A stretch of DNA of 36,830 nt from Acholeplasmataceae bacterium (GCA_007692425.1 RECG01000012.1:1-36830), one strand, 5' to 3'. Shown: positions 1 to 8,749, counted from the first letter of the stretch. Notes: generated by a model from the letters alone, not told the origin. Numbers and translations: made by a program.

Positions 1-347
1 TTGAAGACATAGCGGGAGACGGGAATCCATGATTCGGCCATCAACTGGACCAAATCGCTGAAGTTGTTCAAAGTCGGGTTACGGACAAACAGACGAGGTG
101 GAAAAATCAATATCTCACTGAGCGGTTTGAAGGCGTTGTTGATGATGAAAACCATCGGATAGGCCGTAAAGGTGCCGAAAAGCAACAATGTCAAAAGAAG
201 CACGACATCGCCACCGAGCGAACGGTTCAAGGCATTGCCTGGCTGAATCATTCGCATGATCCGTTTGACAATGCGATAAAGCAACGACTTCTTCGGTGCC
301 TTGTAGCCTCTGGGTCGAAGCGGTTTGGTCTGGACTTGCGTCGCCAT
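1..347 (-). CDS. Carbohydrate ABC transporter permease, MalG-like (partial, 3' end outside window)
   Basis: Only the first 115 codons are present; the gene runs off the left edge. The translation has a basic N-terminus, a first membrane segment at about residues 50-69, and then a periplasmic-loop sequence NNAFKPLSEI..FPP. That pattern is typical of MalG-type sugar permeases of the MalFG family (binding-protein-dependent transport inner membrane component). The diagnostic EAA loop would lie outside the window. Its ATG overlaps the stop of the MalF-like gene by one base (TGATG), so the two permeases are probably translationally coupled and form the heterodimeric membrane channel. No ATPase gene is visible here; a shared MsmK-type ATPase elsewhere is an inference. 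Confidence 0.85.
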   Translation of the reverse strand, partial: MATQVQTKPLRPRGYKAPKKSLLYRIVKRIMRMIQPGNALNRSLGGDVVLLLTLLLFGTFTAYPMVFIINNAFKPLSEILIFPPRLFVRNPTLNNFSDLVQLMAESWIPVSRYVF

Positions 348-1336
348 CACGTTCCCACCCTTCTAAGCATTTTCTGGACAATGAGGTTGCTGCCGAGCAT
401 CATCACGAACAAGATGGTCGCGATCGCGCTCGCATAGCCCATTTCAAAACGGAGGTTGCCGACATCGATCAAATGGGTCACGATCGTGTGGCCGGCATAT
501 TCGACACTCGGGAAACCGGCGATATTCATCGCCACTTCGGCAATCGCCAGTGATGCCGTGATCTGGATGACCGCGGAAAACATCAGTTGTGGCTTGATGG
601 AAGGCAGCGTGATATACCATAACTCCTGCCAACGATTCTTGATGCCGTCGACGGCACCGGCCTCATAGAGGGTGCGGTCGACGCTTTGCAGACCGGCGAT
701 GAACGCCAGGAAACTGACGCCGAGGCTCAACCACAACTGGACCAGGATGATGATGAACGGGATATAGGTCGGATTTTGCAACCACTGGATTGGTTCTAGG
801 ATGATACCGAGGCGGATGAGGATTGAATTGGCATAACCGTACATGTCACCGGAAAAAATGAGACTCCAAATGATATAGGCACCGCCGCTGATCGACGGGG
901 CATAGATAATGAGCGTCATGACCGAGCGCACTTTCGGTTTGAGCTCGTTGACAAGCCAGGCGAAGACAAAAGAACCCAGATATCCGAGCGGGCCGGTGAT
1001 GACGGCGAACATGATCGTGTTGCGGATGGCAATCAGGAAGACATCATCTTCAAAGAAGAGACGACGATAATTTTCCCATCCGGCAAAACGTGGAAATTCA
1101 AGCATGTTGAAATAGGTGAAGCTGAAAATGAGGGAAATGGCGACCGGCAGCATTGTAAAGAGAAAAAAGAGAAAGAAATACGGTGCCAGCAAAATATAAA
1201 GATCCCGTGAACGTTTGAACTCGCGTTTACGCGTCTCACGGTTCTTCTCTTTGCGTTCACGCCGACGACGCCGGTAGCTTGACAGTTTTCTGCGGAAGCG
1301 GTCGATCAAGTTGGGTTGCATGCGCTGCTCAGTCAT
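347..1336 (-). CDS. Carbohydrate ABC transporter permease, MalF-like
   Basis: 329 residues, close to the usual MalF/LacF-type permease length. About six hydrophobic segments begin near residue 48 (LYILLAPYFFLFFLF). The EAA loop is visible near residues 220-245 (YEAGAVDGIKNRWQELWYIT, followed by LPSIKP), which contacts the transport ATPase. The ATG is preceded by GGAGG that begins right at the stop codon of the solute-binding protein gene, so the two genes are tightly linked. It would pair with the next permease to import an oligosaccharide or sugar; the substrate cannot be read from sequence. Odd feature: residues 12-45 are extremely rich in Arg and Lys before the first membrane segment. Confidence 0.92.
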   Translation of the reverse strand: MTEQRMQPNLIDRFRRKLSSYRRRRRERKEKNRETRKREFKRSRDLYILLAPYFFLFFLFTMLPVAISLIFSFTYFNMLEFPRFAGWENYRRLFFEDDVFLIAIRNTIMFAVITGPLGYLGSFVFAWLVNELKPKVRSVMTLIIYAPSISGGAYIIWSLIFSGDMYGYANSILIRLGIILEPIQWLQNPTYIPFIIILVQLWLSLGVSFLAFIAGLQSVDRTLYEAGAVDGIKNRWQELWYITLPSIKPQLMFSAVIQITASLAIAEVAMNIAGFPSVEYAGHTIVTHLIDVGNLRFEMGYASAIATILFVMMLGSNLIVQKMLRRVGT

Positions 1337-1345
1337 CGAGGCCTC

Positions 1346-4237
1346 CTAGTCCAAATCAAACTCGCGCCGCTTGCTGGTGATCTCGTTGTTCATGATGACG
1401 GCATATTCATACAAGGTGTCTCTTGGATTCGCCGCGGTGTTGAGCACCGCGCGCAGGGCATTATCCAGATGTCGGCCTGTAAAGTAACCACCAGGCACTT
1501 CGGGAATGCCAACGGTTTTTTGCCATTGGGCCCGCAGGATGTCAAGGTCGCGGGCAGGCCATGGCAGTTTTTCAAGCGCACCGATATTGGCGGTCGGATA
1601 ACGGGCAGCCGCACCCAGGATGCCTTCCATTTCACGTCCGAAACGGACCTGGGTCTCTTCCTCGGTCCACCACTTCATGAATTCCCAGCCAAGATCTTTC
1701 TGGTCGGATTGCTCCATCAAGACGATGCCGGTCCCGGTTGTCGGCACGACATTGTTGATGGTGCCATCCTCTTGACGTACACCTGGAACGGTGGTAAAGG
1801 CCCAGTTGCCGGAAATCTCGGGTGCGAACACCACCAAGGTGTTGTACATGCTGTAATACGAGATACCAATCGGCATTTCACCCGAACGGAAGCGATTGAC
1901 GAAATTGGCCTGGATCTGGAAACGATAATTCGTATAGAAATCAGTCCATTGCTTGAACGCATCGAGCGCGACGCGCTCCTGCAAGCCGGTGGCACGTCCT
2001 TCATCCAGATAAAGCTGGCCGCCGTTTTGATACAAGAGCATCATGTAGATGAGGTTGGGCGGCAGGACACCCTGGACTTGTTCGACAATGTCGATTGGCA
2101 GGAAAAAGTCGAGATTTTTGCGTTGCAGTTCAGGAATGATGGCAATCACGTCTTCCCATGTCTCGGGAATGGCAATACCGAGTTCCGCCATGATATCCTC
2201 GCGATAAAACATGACGGGGAAAATCTGCGTCTCGGGTAAAGCATAAACGCCGTCAAGATATTGATAAGGGACGTTCGCACTTTCCTGGAATCGGCTTGCA
2301 ACGATGTCGTAGTCGTCAAAAAGGGCCAGATCATGAACGGCGTTGCGCATGGCGAAATTGACAGGAATCTGATTACCGACACCAATGGCGACATCCGGAC
2401 CACGCCTGGTGAGCGCGGCAGGAAGGAGCACATCCATCGACACCAATTGCAAGTTGACGCCGATGCCATACCGTTCGGTGAAGTCCTCGTCAATCATGCG
2501 ACGCATGATGTTGGCCTGGTCACGGCCGGAACCCAGCCAGACGGTGATGGTGCCTCTGATTTGGCCGGCGTCCGCCGATGAGGAAAGGCTGTTGTAATCA
2601 ATCAGGAACGATGCGATGAAATTAAGCACGCTGAAACTGATGCTTTCCCACCAGTTGGCATGGATCCGCTCAACAGCGGTATCGGTCGCATGAATGGCGA
2701 TATAGTCAATGGCAAGCGGTTGTTCCTTGATTTCCAAAATCCAGGCACCAAGTGCTGAAACATTATTTTGATACTCGGCCAGACGACGATGAATCGTCTC
2801 CGGCTTTTCTAAAAAGTTTTCAAGTTGCAGTGCCATCTTGTCAAGGATGACCGTGCGGGCGCTGCTTTCACCGGTCATCTTGAACAAATCACCGGAAATC
2901 CTGCGCAACGTTTGTGCGACCGACTCAAATGTCGGCAACATGTCAGGCAGACGTTGTGTCAACAGATAGTCGCGATAAAAATCCGGTTGGGCGGTGGTGA
3001 TCATGATGATTTCACGATACTGCCTGTTCAACGTGTTGATCAGATCACCAACTTCACGGATGGGTTCATTGAAATCTCCCAGCACGATTTCAAAACTCAC
3101 TTCGTGCACACCAGGCTCAAAATAAAACTTGAATGCGTCTGCTTCACCAAGCGTATAAACATGCCAGTTGCCGGAATAGACAAAAGGAATCTCATCGGCT
3201 TCATTAAACGGAACCTGACCGTTGATGCGCATTTGCCGGGTCACATAAGCACCCCTGATATACGACTGCTTGGCCCGCAGGCTGATGTGGTAGAAACCGG
3301 CTTCTTCAATTTCGAACTGATAAGAAATCCAGTCACCGACCACCCGCCAGTTGAAACCGCCACCGGCATTGGCACGCAAGGCGAAACTGCTTTGCGGGGT
3401 GTTGATGGCACTGGTGCGATCGGCAATCGGATAAAGTGTCGGTGATGATTTTTCATGCATGTCCTGACCTTGTACCTTGGTGATGAACCCTGACGGCACA
3501 TCATCATCAAGATGGCTGTGCGAGGCCAGATATGCCTCGTAGGAAGGCATGGCAGCATCTTGAAAAATGTGGATATGACCAATCAGTATCGGTTCCTTGA
3601 TGGCTTCAAGGCTGATGGTGTTCATACCTTCATCAAGATAAAAGAGCAGACTGCCTTTGACCAGGCCTTCCGAATCGGTGACCACACGATCGATCCAACG
3701 CGGTGCTTCGATTTGGCGGGGAATCACATCATTGCCGTTGACATCCTGTCGGAATCCCGCTGTCTCGCTGACCCAGATGCGTGAAAAAGCAATCCGTCCG
3801 GCGGCGCGGTACGGTTGTTCGCCATTGATCATGATGGCCCGTTCGATGCGGCTGCTTTTTCCTTCAATCGGAAAATAATGGAAGGCCAGATTATAATAAC
3901 CCGGCTGATCGATGTCGATGACGAAATCAATCTTGCCGATCTCTTCACTCAAGATCAGGTTGCCTGGTTTGCCATAAGGCGTACCGTCGATGATATCATA
4001 ACCGGTGCTGGTCGCCTCTTCCAAGTGTAAAAGACCGAGCGTATAAGTTTCCACCGGACGTTCCATCGGATGACGTTCAAGATACTGTTGGTACTCGTTG
4101 TCCAGAAACCCCTCGATCTCAATACCCATTTTAAAGGCATGGGTCAGGAGCGGCTCTTCTTGTCTCAAGGCGTTGACGGTGATGAAAACCACCAGGGTGA
4201 TGGTGAGTACCACCAGCAAGATTTTTTTGACGGACAC
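1346..4237 (-). CDS. Very large membrane-anchored extracellular solute-binding protein with N-terminal jelly-roll-like domains
   Basis: 963 residues, more than twice the usual 400-450 of a family 1 sugar-binding protein. An uncleaved-looking membrane segment lies at residues 5-22 and no lipobox cysteine follows, so anchoring by this helix is inferred. Two beta-rich regions at about 80-235 and 285-390 share a pattern (GYYNLAFHY..RAIMINGEQPY and GFYHISLRAK..RQMRINGQVPF) resembling CBM6/CBM35-type modules. A largely helical linker follows. From about residue 563 (GTITVWLGSG) to the end is a typical family 1 solute-binding domain. The start is GTG at 4237 behind GAGGTG. It sits directly upstream of two permeases and is the likely receptor for a carbohydrate. 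A sigma-A promoter and a palindrome lie upstream. Confidence 0.87.
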   Translation of the reverse strand: MSVKKILLVVLTITLVVFITVNALRQEEPLLTHAFKMGIEIEGFLDNEYQQYLERHPMERPVETYTLGLLHLEEATSTGYDIIDGTPYGKPGNLILSEEIGKIDFVIDIDQPGYYNLAFHYFPIEGKSSRIERAIMINGEQPYRAAGRIAFSRIWVSETAGFRQDVNGNDVIPRQIEAPRWIDRVVTDSEGLVKGSLLFYLDEGMNTISLEAIKEPILIGHIHIFQDAAMPSYEAYLASHSHLDDDVPSGFITKVQGQDMHEKSSPTLYPIADRTSAINTPQSSFALRANAGGGFNWRVVGDWISYQFEIEEAGFYHISLRAKQSYIRGAYVTRQMRINGQVPFNEADEIPFVYSGNWHVYTLGEADAFKFYFEPGVHEVSFEIVLGDFNEPIREVGDLINTLNRQYREIIMITTAQPDFYRDYLLTQRLPDMLPTFESVAQTLRRISGDLFKMTGESSARTVILDKMALQLENFLEKPETIHRRLAEYQNNVSALGAWILEIKEQPLAIDYIAIHATDTAVERIHANWWESISFSVLNFIASFLIDYNSLSSSADAGQIRGTITVWLGSGRDQANIMRRMIDEDFTERYGIGVNLQLVSMDVLLPAALTRRGPDVAIGVGNQIPVNFAMRNAVHDLALFDDYDIVASRFQESANVPYQYLDGVYALPETQIFPVMFYREDIMAELGIAIPETWEDVIAIIPELQRKNLDFFLPIDIVEQVQGVLPPNLIYMMLLYQNGGQLYLDEGRATGLQERVALDAFKQWTDFYTNYRFQIQANFVNRFRSGEMPIGISYYSMYNTLVVFAPEISGNWAFTTVPGVRQEDGTINNVVPTTGTGIVLMEQSDQKDLGWEFMKWWTEEETQVRFGREMEGILGAAARYPTANIGALEKLPWPARDLDILRAQWQKTVGIPEVPGGYFTGRHLDNALRAVLNTAANPRDTLYEYAVIMNNEITSKRREFDLD

Positions 4238-4290
4238 GGTTTCACCTCGTACTTCATGATCCCAGGTTTGACAAAGTTGTCTATATAAGT

Positions 4291-4319
4291 ATTATACACG
4301 CGTAAGCCTTGATTTTCAA
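4291..4319 (-). promoter_or_regulatory. Sigma-A promoter of the solute-binding protein/permease operon
   Basis: On the minus strand TTGAAA (4319-4314) is separated by exactly 17 bases from TATAAT (4296-4291). This is about 55 bases upstream of the GTG start of the solute-binding protein, in the only non-coding gap before it. Confidence 0.75.
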
Positions 4320-4324
4320 GGCTT
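4304..4324. promoter_or_regulatory. Perfect inverted repeat overlapping the -35 box (candidate operator)
   Basis: AAGCCTTGA, three T residues, then TCAAGGCTT form a perfect 9-base-arm palindrome whose right arm covers the -35 hexamer of the sugar-transport operon. A repressor bound here would block polymerase. No regulator gene is present in the window, so the regulator family is unknown. A short RNA hairpin is the alternative, but no T-run follows it. Confidence 0.55.
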
Positions 4325-4401
4325 GATAATCTTTTTCTTCCATTATAACCCATTGGACTAAAATGTTTCAAAGGAAGTCTTGTTTTTAACCGTTCAACAA
4401 G

Positions 4402-4431
4402 AAAAACGGCACTCCGAAGAATGCCGTTTTT
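4402..4431 (-). terminator. Rho-independent terminator of the Ig-domain lipoprotein gene
   Basis: AAAAACGGCA and TGCCGTTTTT form a 10-base-pair stem with a 10-base loop, about 20 bases after the stop codon of the gene ending at 4451. It is A/T-flanked on both sides. It separates that gene from the transport operon. Confidence 0.85.
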
Positions 4432-4450
4432 AAATGAGTTGAAACAAGGT

Positions 4451-6268
4451 TTAATCAACAAACTCCATGTCACCGACCACGTCAGGTGAGTCAATCTTGA
4501 TGTATCCGGCCGGATGGAGGACGCTGGTGCCGGTTGGTTTCCAGACCCAGTTTTCAGGGGCGAGGAAATAGTCTGCACCGATACGGCGGTTGTGGATGTC
4601 GTCGCCATAGCCCACACCGTTGTTGGACCAATAGGCAAGGAACCCATCACGCTCGAAATACATGTTGTGTCCTGATTCTGCGGCAACCATGGTCTGGTTG
4701 GCCATGCCCTTTTGTCTGAGCGCCGGGCTGATGCCGTCGAAGACGCGGGTGACTTCATATTCGTTCGAAAGAATGATTTCGCGTTCTTCTTGCATCCAGG
4801 TGATCATCTGGGTGGCTTCGGCTTCCGGTCTCATGACCGATGCAATGATCCAGCCTTGGCGGGTGTCGACTGCCGTGAATGCACTGTAGGTGTCGAACCA
4901 GGCGGCGTTGAAGAGCAGCGGGTAAGCGCCTGTGACATTGGAGCCGTCAGCAGCCGGTGCCTCTTCATCACTGGTCAGTGTCAAAGAGAAGATGAAATCA
5001 AGGTTGGTGGTCCAAACTTCATCATCAAAGTTGAGCATTCTGTAAGGAGCGACATTGATGTAGGTAAAAGGCACGGTGATTTCGACAAAGCCTCTCCAGA
5101 AGACACCACCGAGGAACTTGACACCGATATCATCGAGTTCAAGACCATGCAGGTGCATCGGCTTGCCGAGAGTGGCGGCGTTGACACCGACGACGTTACG
5201 GGCGAACTCGCGTCCGTTCAAGGTGTTGCCCATGGCAGCTCCACTGTTGTGGAAGATGATGACAAAGCCATCTTCGGGAATCGTGATGTTTTCAGCATAA
5301 GTCGGTTCAGGCAGAGATCCGCCTTCCGGATTTTCAGCATTGAACAGTTTCTTGCCGATGCCATCATAAATCTCGGTGATCAGACCTTCTTGCACCACAT
5401 AGGCGACTCCCCAGTCCTGACCGACGACAACACCAAGGTTATTGACAAATTGAGGCGTCGCATCGCCGTCGAATGCAGGCGTGTAGACATAGGGATACGG
5501 ACTTTGGACGACCATTTCATCCTGGTTGACATTGCCATAAGGAATATAAAGCTCATGGCCGTTTTCAACTGAAATGTTGAATGTCAAAGGTGCACCTTCA
5601 TTGCCGACCATCAAACCATATTGCTTGAATGGCATGGCTTCGACAGTCAAGGTCTTCTTGAAGATGCGGTATTGGGCACCTACACTCAGTTCGGCTGTCA
5701 GGATGACATGCGCGTCGCCATCATCGAAATGCGGACGAAGCACATGACCTGTTTCACTGAAATAAGTGTCATTGGTTGAAGACCATTCAACCGTGACTCC
5801 ATGAAGCTGGGTCGGAAGCGGAACATTTTCATTATAAAGATCGTCTTCCAACAATGCACCAAGTGAATCTACAGCTTGTGCAATTTTCTCAAGATCGGAC
5901 TCAGGAAGTTTGGGCACGTTCACGGTGAAGCTCTTGCTGGTGATCTGCCCATCCAAAAGCAGGAAGGCTGTCAAGGTGACTTGAACATCACCACGTGTGT
6001 AGCTGGGACGGAATACCTGTCCATTCGAATTGATGATGTCCGGATGGCTCGAATGCCAGACAACAGCGACGCCATCGACAACCGATGGCAAGACGATGTC
6101 AGTCGTGACCTCTGCTGCAGCAAGTGTCAAGCCGTCCGCAGCATCCTGAAGTTCAGGCAGCAAACCAACGGCTGGCTGGTCGACTTCGCAGGCGGCGAGT
6201 GTGACACTGAATACAGCGATTAACAACAAAGCAAAAAGTTTTTTCATTTTAACCACTTTCCCTTTCAT
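4451..6268 (-). CDS. Secreted lipoprotein with two Ig-like domains and a uncharacterised C-terminal region
   Basis: 605 residues. The N-terminus is a lipoprotein signal peptide (lipobox SVTLAAC, Cys at about residue 27), so the protein should be tethered to the outer face of the membrane. Two consecutive domains at about 35-115 and 120-210 have the pattern V.W.SS....I...G.V.RP.....D..V.LTA, typical of the bacterial Ig-like (atrophied Ig, aBig_2-type) domains found in surface glycosidases. Residues 215-605 match no family I recognise. Another in-frame ATG at 6247 would give a signal peptide beginning MKKLFALLL; neither ribosome site is decisive. Its position upstream of the sugar transporter suggests a role in carbohydrate capture, which is inference. 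It has its own promoter and terminator. Confidence 0.85.
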   Translation of the reverse strand: MKGKVVKMKKLFALLLIAVFSVTLAACEVDQPAVGLLPELQDAADGLTLAAAEVTTDIVLPSVVDGVAVVWHSSHPDIINSNGQVFRPSYTRGDVQVTLTAFLLLDGQITSKSFTVNVPKLPESDLEKIAQAVDSLGALLEDDLYNENVPLPTQLHGVTVEWSSTNDTYFSETGHVLRPHFDDGDAHVILTAELSVGAQYRIFKKTLTVEAMPFKQYGLMVGNEGAPLTFNISVENGHELYIPYGNVNQDEMVVQSPYPYVYTPAFDGDATPQFVNNLGVVVGQDWGVAYVVQEGLITEIYDGIGKKLFNAENPEGGSLPEPTYAENITIPEDGFVIIFHNSGAAMGNTLNGREFARNVVGVNAATLGKPMHLHGLELDDIGVKFLGGVFWRGFVEITVPFTYINVAPYRMLNFDDEVWTTNLDFIFSLTLTSDEEAPAADGSNVTGAYPLLFNAAWFDTYSAFTAVDTRQGWIIASVMRPEAEATQMITWMQEEREIILSNEYEVTRVFDGISPALRQKGMANQTMVAAESGHNMYFERDGFLAYWSNNGVGYGDDIHNRRIGADYFLAPENWVWKPTGTSVLHPAGYIKIDSPDVVGDMEFVD

Positions 6269-6299
6269 TGATTTAAGACCTTTAACTTGACTTTACAAG

Positions 6300-6317
6300 T
6301 ACTTGTCTCTACAAGTA
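6300..6317. promoter_or_regulatory. Inverted repeat at the transcription start (candidate GntR-type operator)
   Basis: TACTTGT-CTCT-ACAAGTA has perfect 7-base arms and sits immediately downstream of the -10 box of the Ig-domain lipoprotein gene. A third copy of the half-site makes a second palindrome, ACAAGTACTTGT, at 6295-6306. The form resembles operators of HutC/TreR-like GntR repressors that control sugar genes; this assignment is inference. Confidence 0.55.
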
Positions 6318-6345
6318 TCTTACCACAATGTAAAAGCGGTTTCAA
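6317..6345 (-). promoter_or_regulatory. Sigma-A promoter of the Ig-domain lipoprotein gene
   Basis: On the minus strand TTGAAA (6345-6340), a 17-base spacer, then TAAGAT (6322-6317). It uses the same -35 hexamer and spacing as the transporter operon promoter. Confidence 0.7.
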
Positions 6346-6483
6346 TACCTTAATGTTGTTTTTTTTTTCGGGCTCAATCGCCTTGTGAAAAAACGTTGAA
6401 AATTCTATTTTTTCATGTTTATCGCTTTGATTTGTTGCGGATTGGCTTGATTCACAAACGATTGATGACGTCGTTTAATCAAA

Positions 6484-6512
6484 TTGACTATACATTTGTC
6501 CCATGCTATAAT
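6484..6512 (+). promoter_or_regulatory. Sigma-A promoter of the small lipoprotein gene
   Basis: TTGACT (6484-6489), a 17-base spacer and TATAAT (6507-6512), located 24 bases before the chosen ATG at 6536. The resulting leader is very short. Confidence 0.8.
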
Positions 6513-6535
6513 GATGAATGGAAAGAGGTGTGGCC

Positions 6536-7138
6536 ATGAAGAAAGCCTTATGGGTTCTGCTTGTTTTGATGGGTCTCTTGTACATGGGCGGATGTCGTGA
6601 AAGAGAAAACGACCAACCGATTGAAGACCCCTTGCAGGCCGCCATCGACGAATTGAATGATGCTTCCAGTTATACCATGGAGATTCTCTTTGAGACTGAT
6701 GATGAGTCTTTTCCGATGAACGTGCGCGTCACCCGGACAGCAGTTCGTGTCGAAGCTTTGGATGAAATCGTGTTCTATAGTGTGGATGGCGATTTGTGTC
6801 ATGCCTATGAGCGCATCGCCGGTGTCTGGACCAGGTTTGAGACATCATGCAGTGAAAAGGGAACGGCTGAACTTGCTTTTTTGAATAACTTTTCAGCAGA
6901 CTATTTTGTCAAGAACACTGAAGACGACCAGACTGTCTACGTGCTCAAAATGGAGTTTTATACGCAATTGAGCCAATTTCTTGGTGGATCCAATACCCAA
7001 AATTTTCGCATGATCCTGCATGATGACAGTATTCATATGATTCATTTTCAAATGACACGCAACGACATTGTTTTTCAAGTGTCCATTGAAATCAAACAAA
7101 TCAATAGCACCACCGTATCCCTGCCTGTGATTGAATGA
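6536..7138 (+). CDS. Small lipoprotein of unknown function
   Basis: 200 residues. The ATG at 6536 is chosen because AGAGGTG lies seven bases upstream and it gives a clean lipoprotein signal peptide ending in the lipobox LYMGGC (Cys20). An ATG 18 bases earlier falls before the ribosome site. The mature part is a single domain of about 180 residues with alternating short strands (YTMEILFETDDESFPMNVRV, IHMIHFQMTRNDIVFQVSIE), suggesting a beta-sheet fold like LolA/LppX-type lipoproteins. I cannot assign a family. It stands alone, with its own promoter and a shared terminator, divergent from the Ig-domain lipoprotein gene. Confidence 0.8.
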   Translation: MKKALWVLLVLMGLLYMGGCRERENDQPIEDPLQAAIDELNDASSYTMEILFETDDESFPMNVRVTRTAVRVEALDEIVFYSVDGDLCHAYERIAGVWTRFETSCSEKGTAELAFLNNFSADYFVKNTEDDQTVYVLKMEFYTQLSQFLGGSNTQNFRMILHDDSIHMIHFQMTRNDIVFQVSIEIKQINSTTVSLPVIE

Positions 7139-7188
7139 TGGCCGGTCATTTTCCGCTATCTCATCCTGGTATCGACCCTTTCTCATTT

Positions 7189-7213
7189 AAAAAAGCGGCT
7201 GTCCGCTTTTTTT
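7189..7213. terminator. Bidirectional rho-independent terminator
   Basis: AAAAAAGCGG-CTGT-CCGCTTTTTT lies between two convergent genes. It serves the small lipoprotein gene on the plus strand and ends beside the stop codon of the DUF4127 gene on the minus strand. Confidence 0.88.
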
Positions 7214-8724
7214 CATGGTTTCAAATGGATGGTCAGACCAATTTCGAACAAGCGACGCCATGGCAACCAGACATCTTCAATGGTGCATGCGACGGCGATG
7301 GATGGCAGATATGTCTTCATGAAACGTTCAAGTCCGTCTTTGATGAATGCCGTGACACGTTCGTCATGCGGATCAATGTGACCATTGACGACACCCAGGC
7401 TTTTCAAGGCGAGGGTCGTCTCGGAGCGAACATGGCTCATATATGCATAATCTTCGACATATCGTGAACACAAACATGCTTGATGCATACGGTTAACCCC
7501 ACGTTTGAAATACGTGATGCCCATCGGTATGGCGGTCCCAAGCGTGTTGGATGAGGTGTTCCAACCGGCATAACCGGCCAGCTGCATCAACAAGCCGGCA
7601 TCTTGCATGCGGTCAATCAGTTCATGATCAGCACCGTTCAAGGTGGCGACATCGGCGACCACCACCGGCTTGTGATGATCCTCGATGACGGTTTTCATGC
7701 GTTTGATGAACGACGTCATGTCACGCAGGACAGTCAGCCCGGCATCACGCGGCAATCCGATGACACTGCTTTTGGCCATAAGGGTGGCACTGGCGTTGAC
7801 AAACAAGGCAATGTCGGCTTCTTCCAGACTCTCAACGGTCCTGCCACCGGCAGCGTTGATCTGGAGCCTGACGGTTTCGTCCAAAGGCCGGTCCTCAAGC
7901 AAAGGAATGGTTTGTGCGGATCCAGGAGCGGGATAATCGATGAAAAAAGAAGGATTCAGCCCGTGAAGGCGGCACAGATGGCGAGCCAGAAGCGTGTTGG
8001 CCACCTCATCGGCACCCGGATAAACCAGCACACGGTCTGACAAGCCGGCCCGATCGACGGCTGACTGGATCAGTGCCTGGTCCTTGGCGGTGTAACCATG
8101 ACGGGCGGCATCATCTTGCGGGACGACCAGAAAGTCAATGACGCCGGTGTCAACCAGATGCACGGTCTCAAGGTTGAGGGCGAGATTGACAGCACGTCGA
8201 TGCAAGTAATCAGCAAGATCAGGACGGGGCACCGACAATGTCGCGTATCGGGACCGTTCTTCGGGTGTGGCCAGTTCCAGTTCCATGCGATGTCCGAGAT
8301 AACCCGTTTCGAAAATGGCACGGCCATGGGTGTCGTAATAATCAGGTTCTTCATCGCTTGAGTTGTATTGTGGGCAACGCATCACCAGATCAAAGGCATA
8401 AATGGTAAGATTGGGATGGTTCAAACGCAGTTGACGCAAAACATCAAAACGGGTCTTGAGCACGTGTTCAGCCGTATGATGCAGACGTGAGGGGACGATA
8501 CCGCCATAGACAAGCATGTCGATTGAGACCACCACGCCATCGGCATCGGCAGCCTCACGAAGGAGAAAAGCCGCCAGGGCATCGAAGTCGGCAGGCTTCT
8601 TCTTGTCACCGAGCATGGCACGTCCAGGCAAGACGAGCTGTACATCGTCATCGTTAAACATCATCTGGGGATACATCACATTGCAAGGTCTTTCGTCAAG
8701 TGGGATCAATACCAGTTTTTTCAT
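7213..8724 (-). CDS. DUF4127 family protein
   Basis: 503 residues, the usual size for DUF4127. The N-terminal signature LIPLDERPCNVMYPQMM and the later MLVYGGIVPSRLHH are the hallmark motifs of this family, whose biochemical function is not established to my knowledge. No signal peptide or membrane segment is visible, so it is probably cytoplasmic. The start is ATG 8724, with GGAGGA four bases upstream; longer in-frame extensions lack a ribosome site and read through the promoter. It is divergent from nagA, separated by a 190-base region. The neighbourhood suggests amino-sugar or glycan metabolism, which is an inference only. Confidence 0.9.
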   Translation of the reverse strand: MKKLVLIPLDERPCNVMYPQMMFNDDDVQLVLPGRAMLGDKKKPADFDALAAFLLREAADADGVVVSIDMLVYGGIVPSRLHHTAEHVLKTRFDVLRQLRLNHPNLTIYAFDLVMRCPQYNSSDEEPDYYDTHGRAIFETGYLGHRMELELATPEERSRYATLSVPRPDLADYLHRRAVNLALNLETVHLVDTGVIDFLVVPQDDAARHGYTAKDQALIQSAVDRAGLSDRVLVYPGADEVANTLLARHLCRLHGLNPSFFIDYPAPGSAQTIPLLEDRPLDETVRLQINAAGGRTVESLEEADIALFVNASATLMAKSSVIGLPRDAGLTVLRDMTSFIKRMKTVIEDHHKPVVVADVATLNGADHELIDRMQDAGLLMQLAGYAGWNTSSNTLGTAIPMGITYFKRGVNRMHQACLCSRYVEDYAYMSHVRSETTLALKSLGVVNGHIDPHDERVTAFIKDGLERFMKTYLPSIAVACTIEDVWLPWRRLFEIGLTIHLKP

Positions 8725-8749
8725 GGGGCTCCTCCGGGATATCAAGGTC

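Noticed and set aside
1316-2239. Long open frame opposite the solute-binding protein gene
   Set aside because: It lies wholly antisense to a clear gene, has no ribosome site and no family-like sequence; long antisense frames are expected with this codon use.
4712-5572. Long open frame opposite the Ig-domain lipoprotein gene
   Set aside because: Antisense shadow with a low-complexity translation and no promoter or ribosome site.
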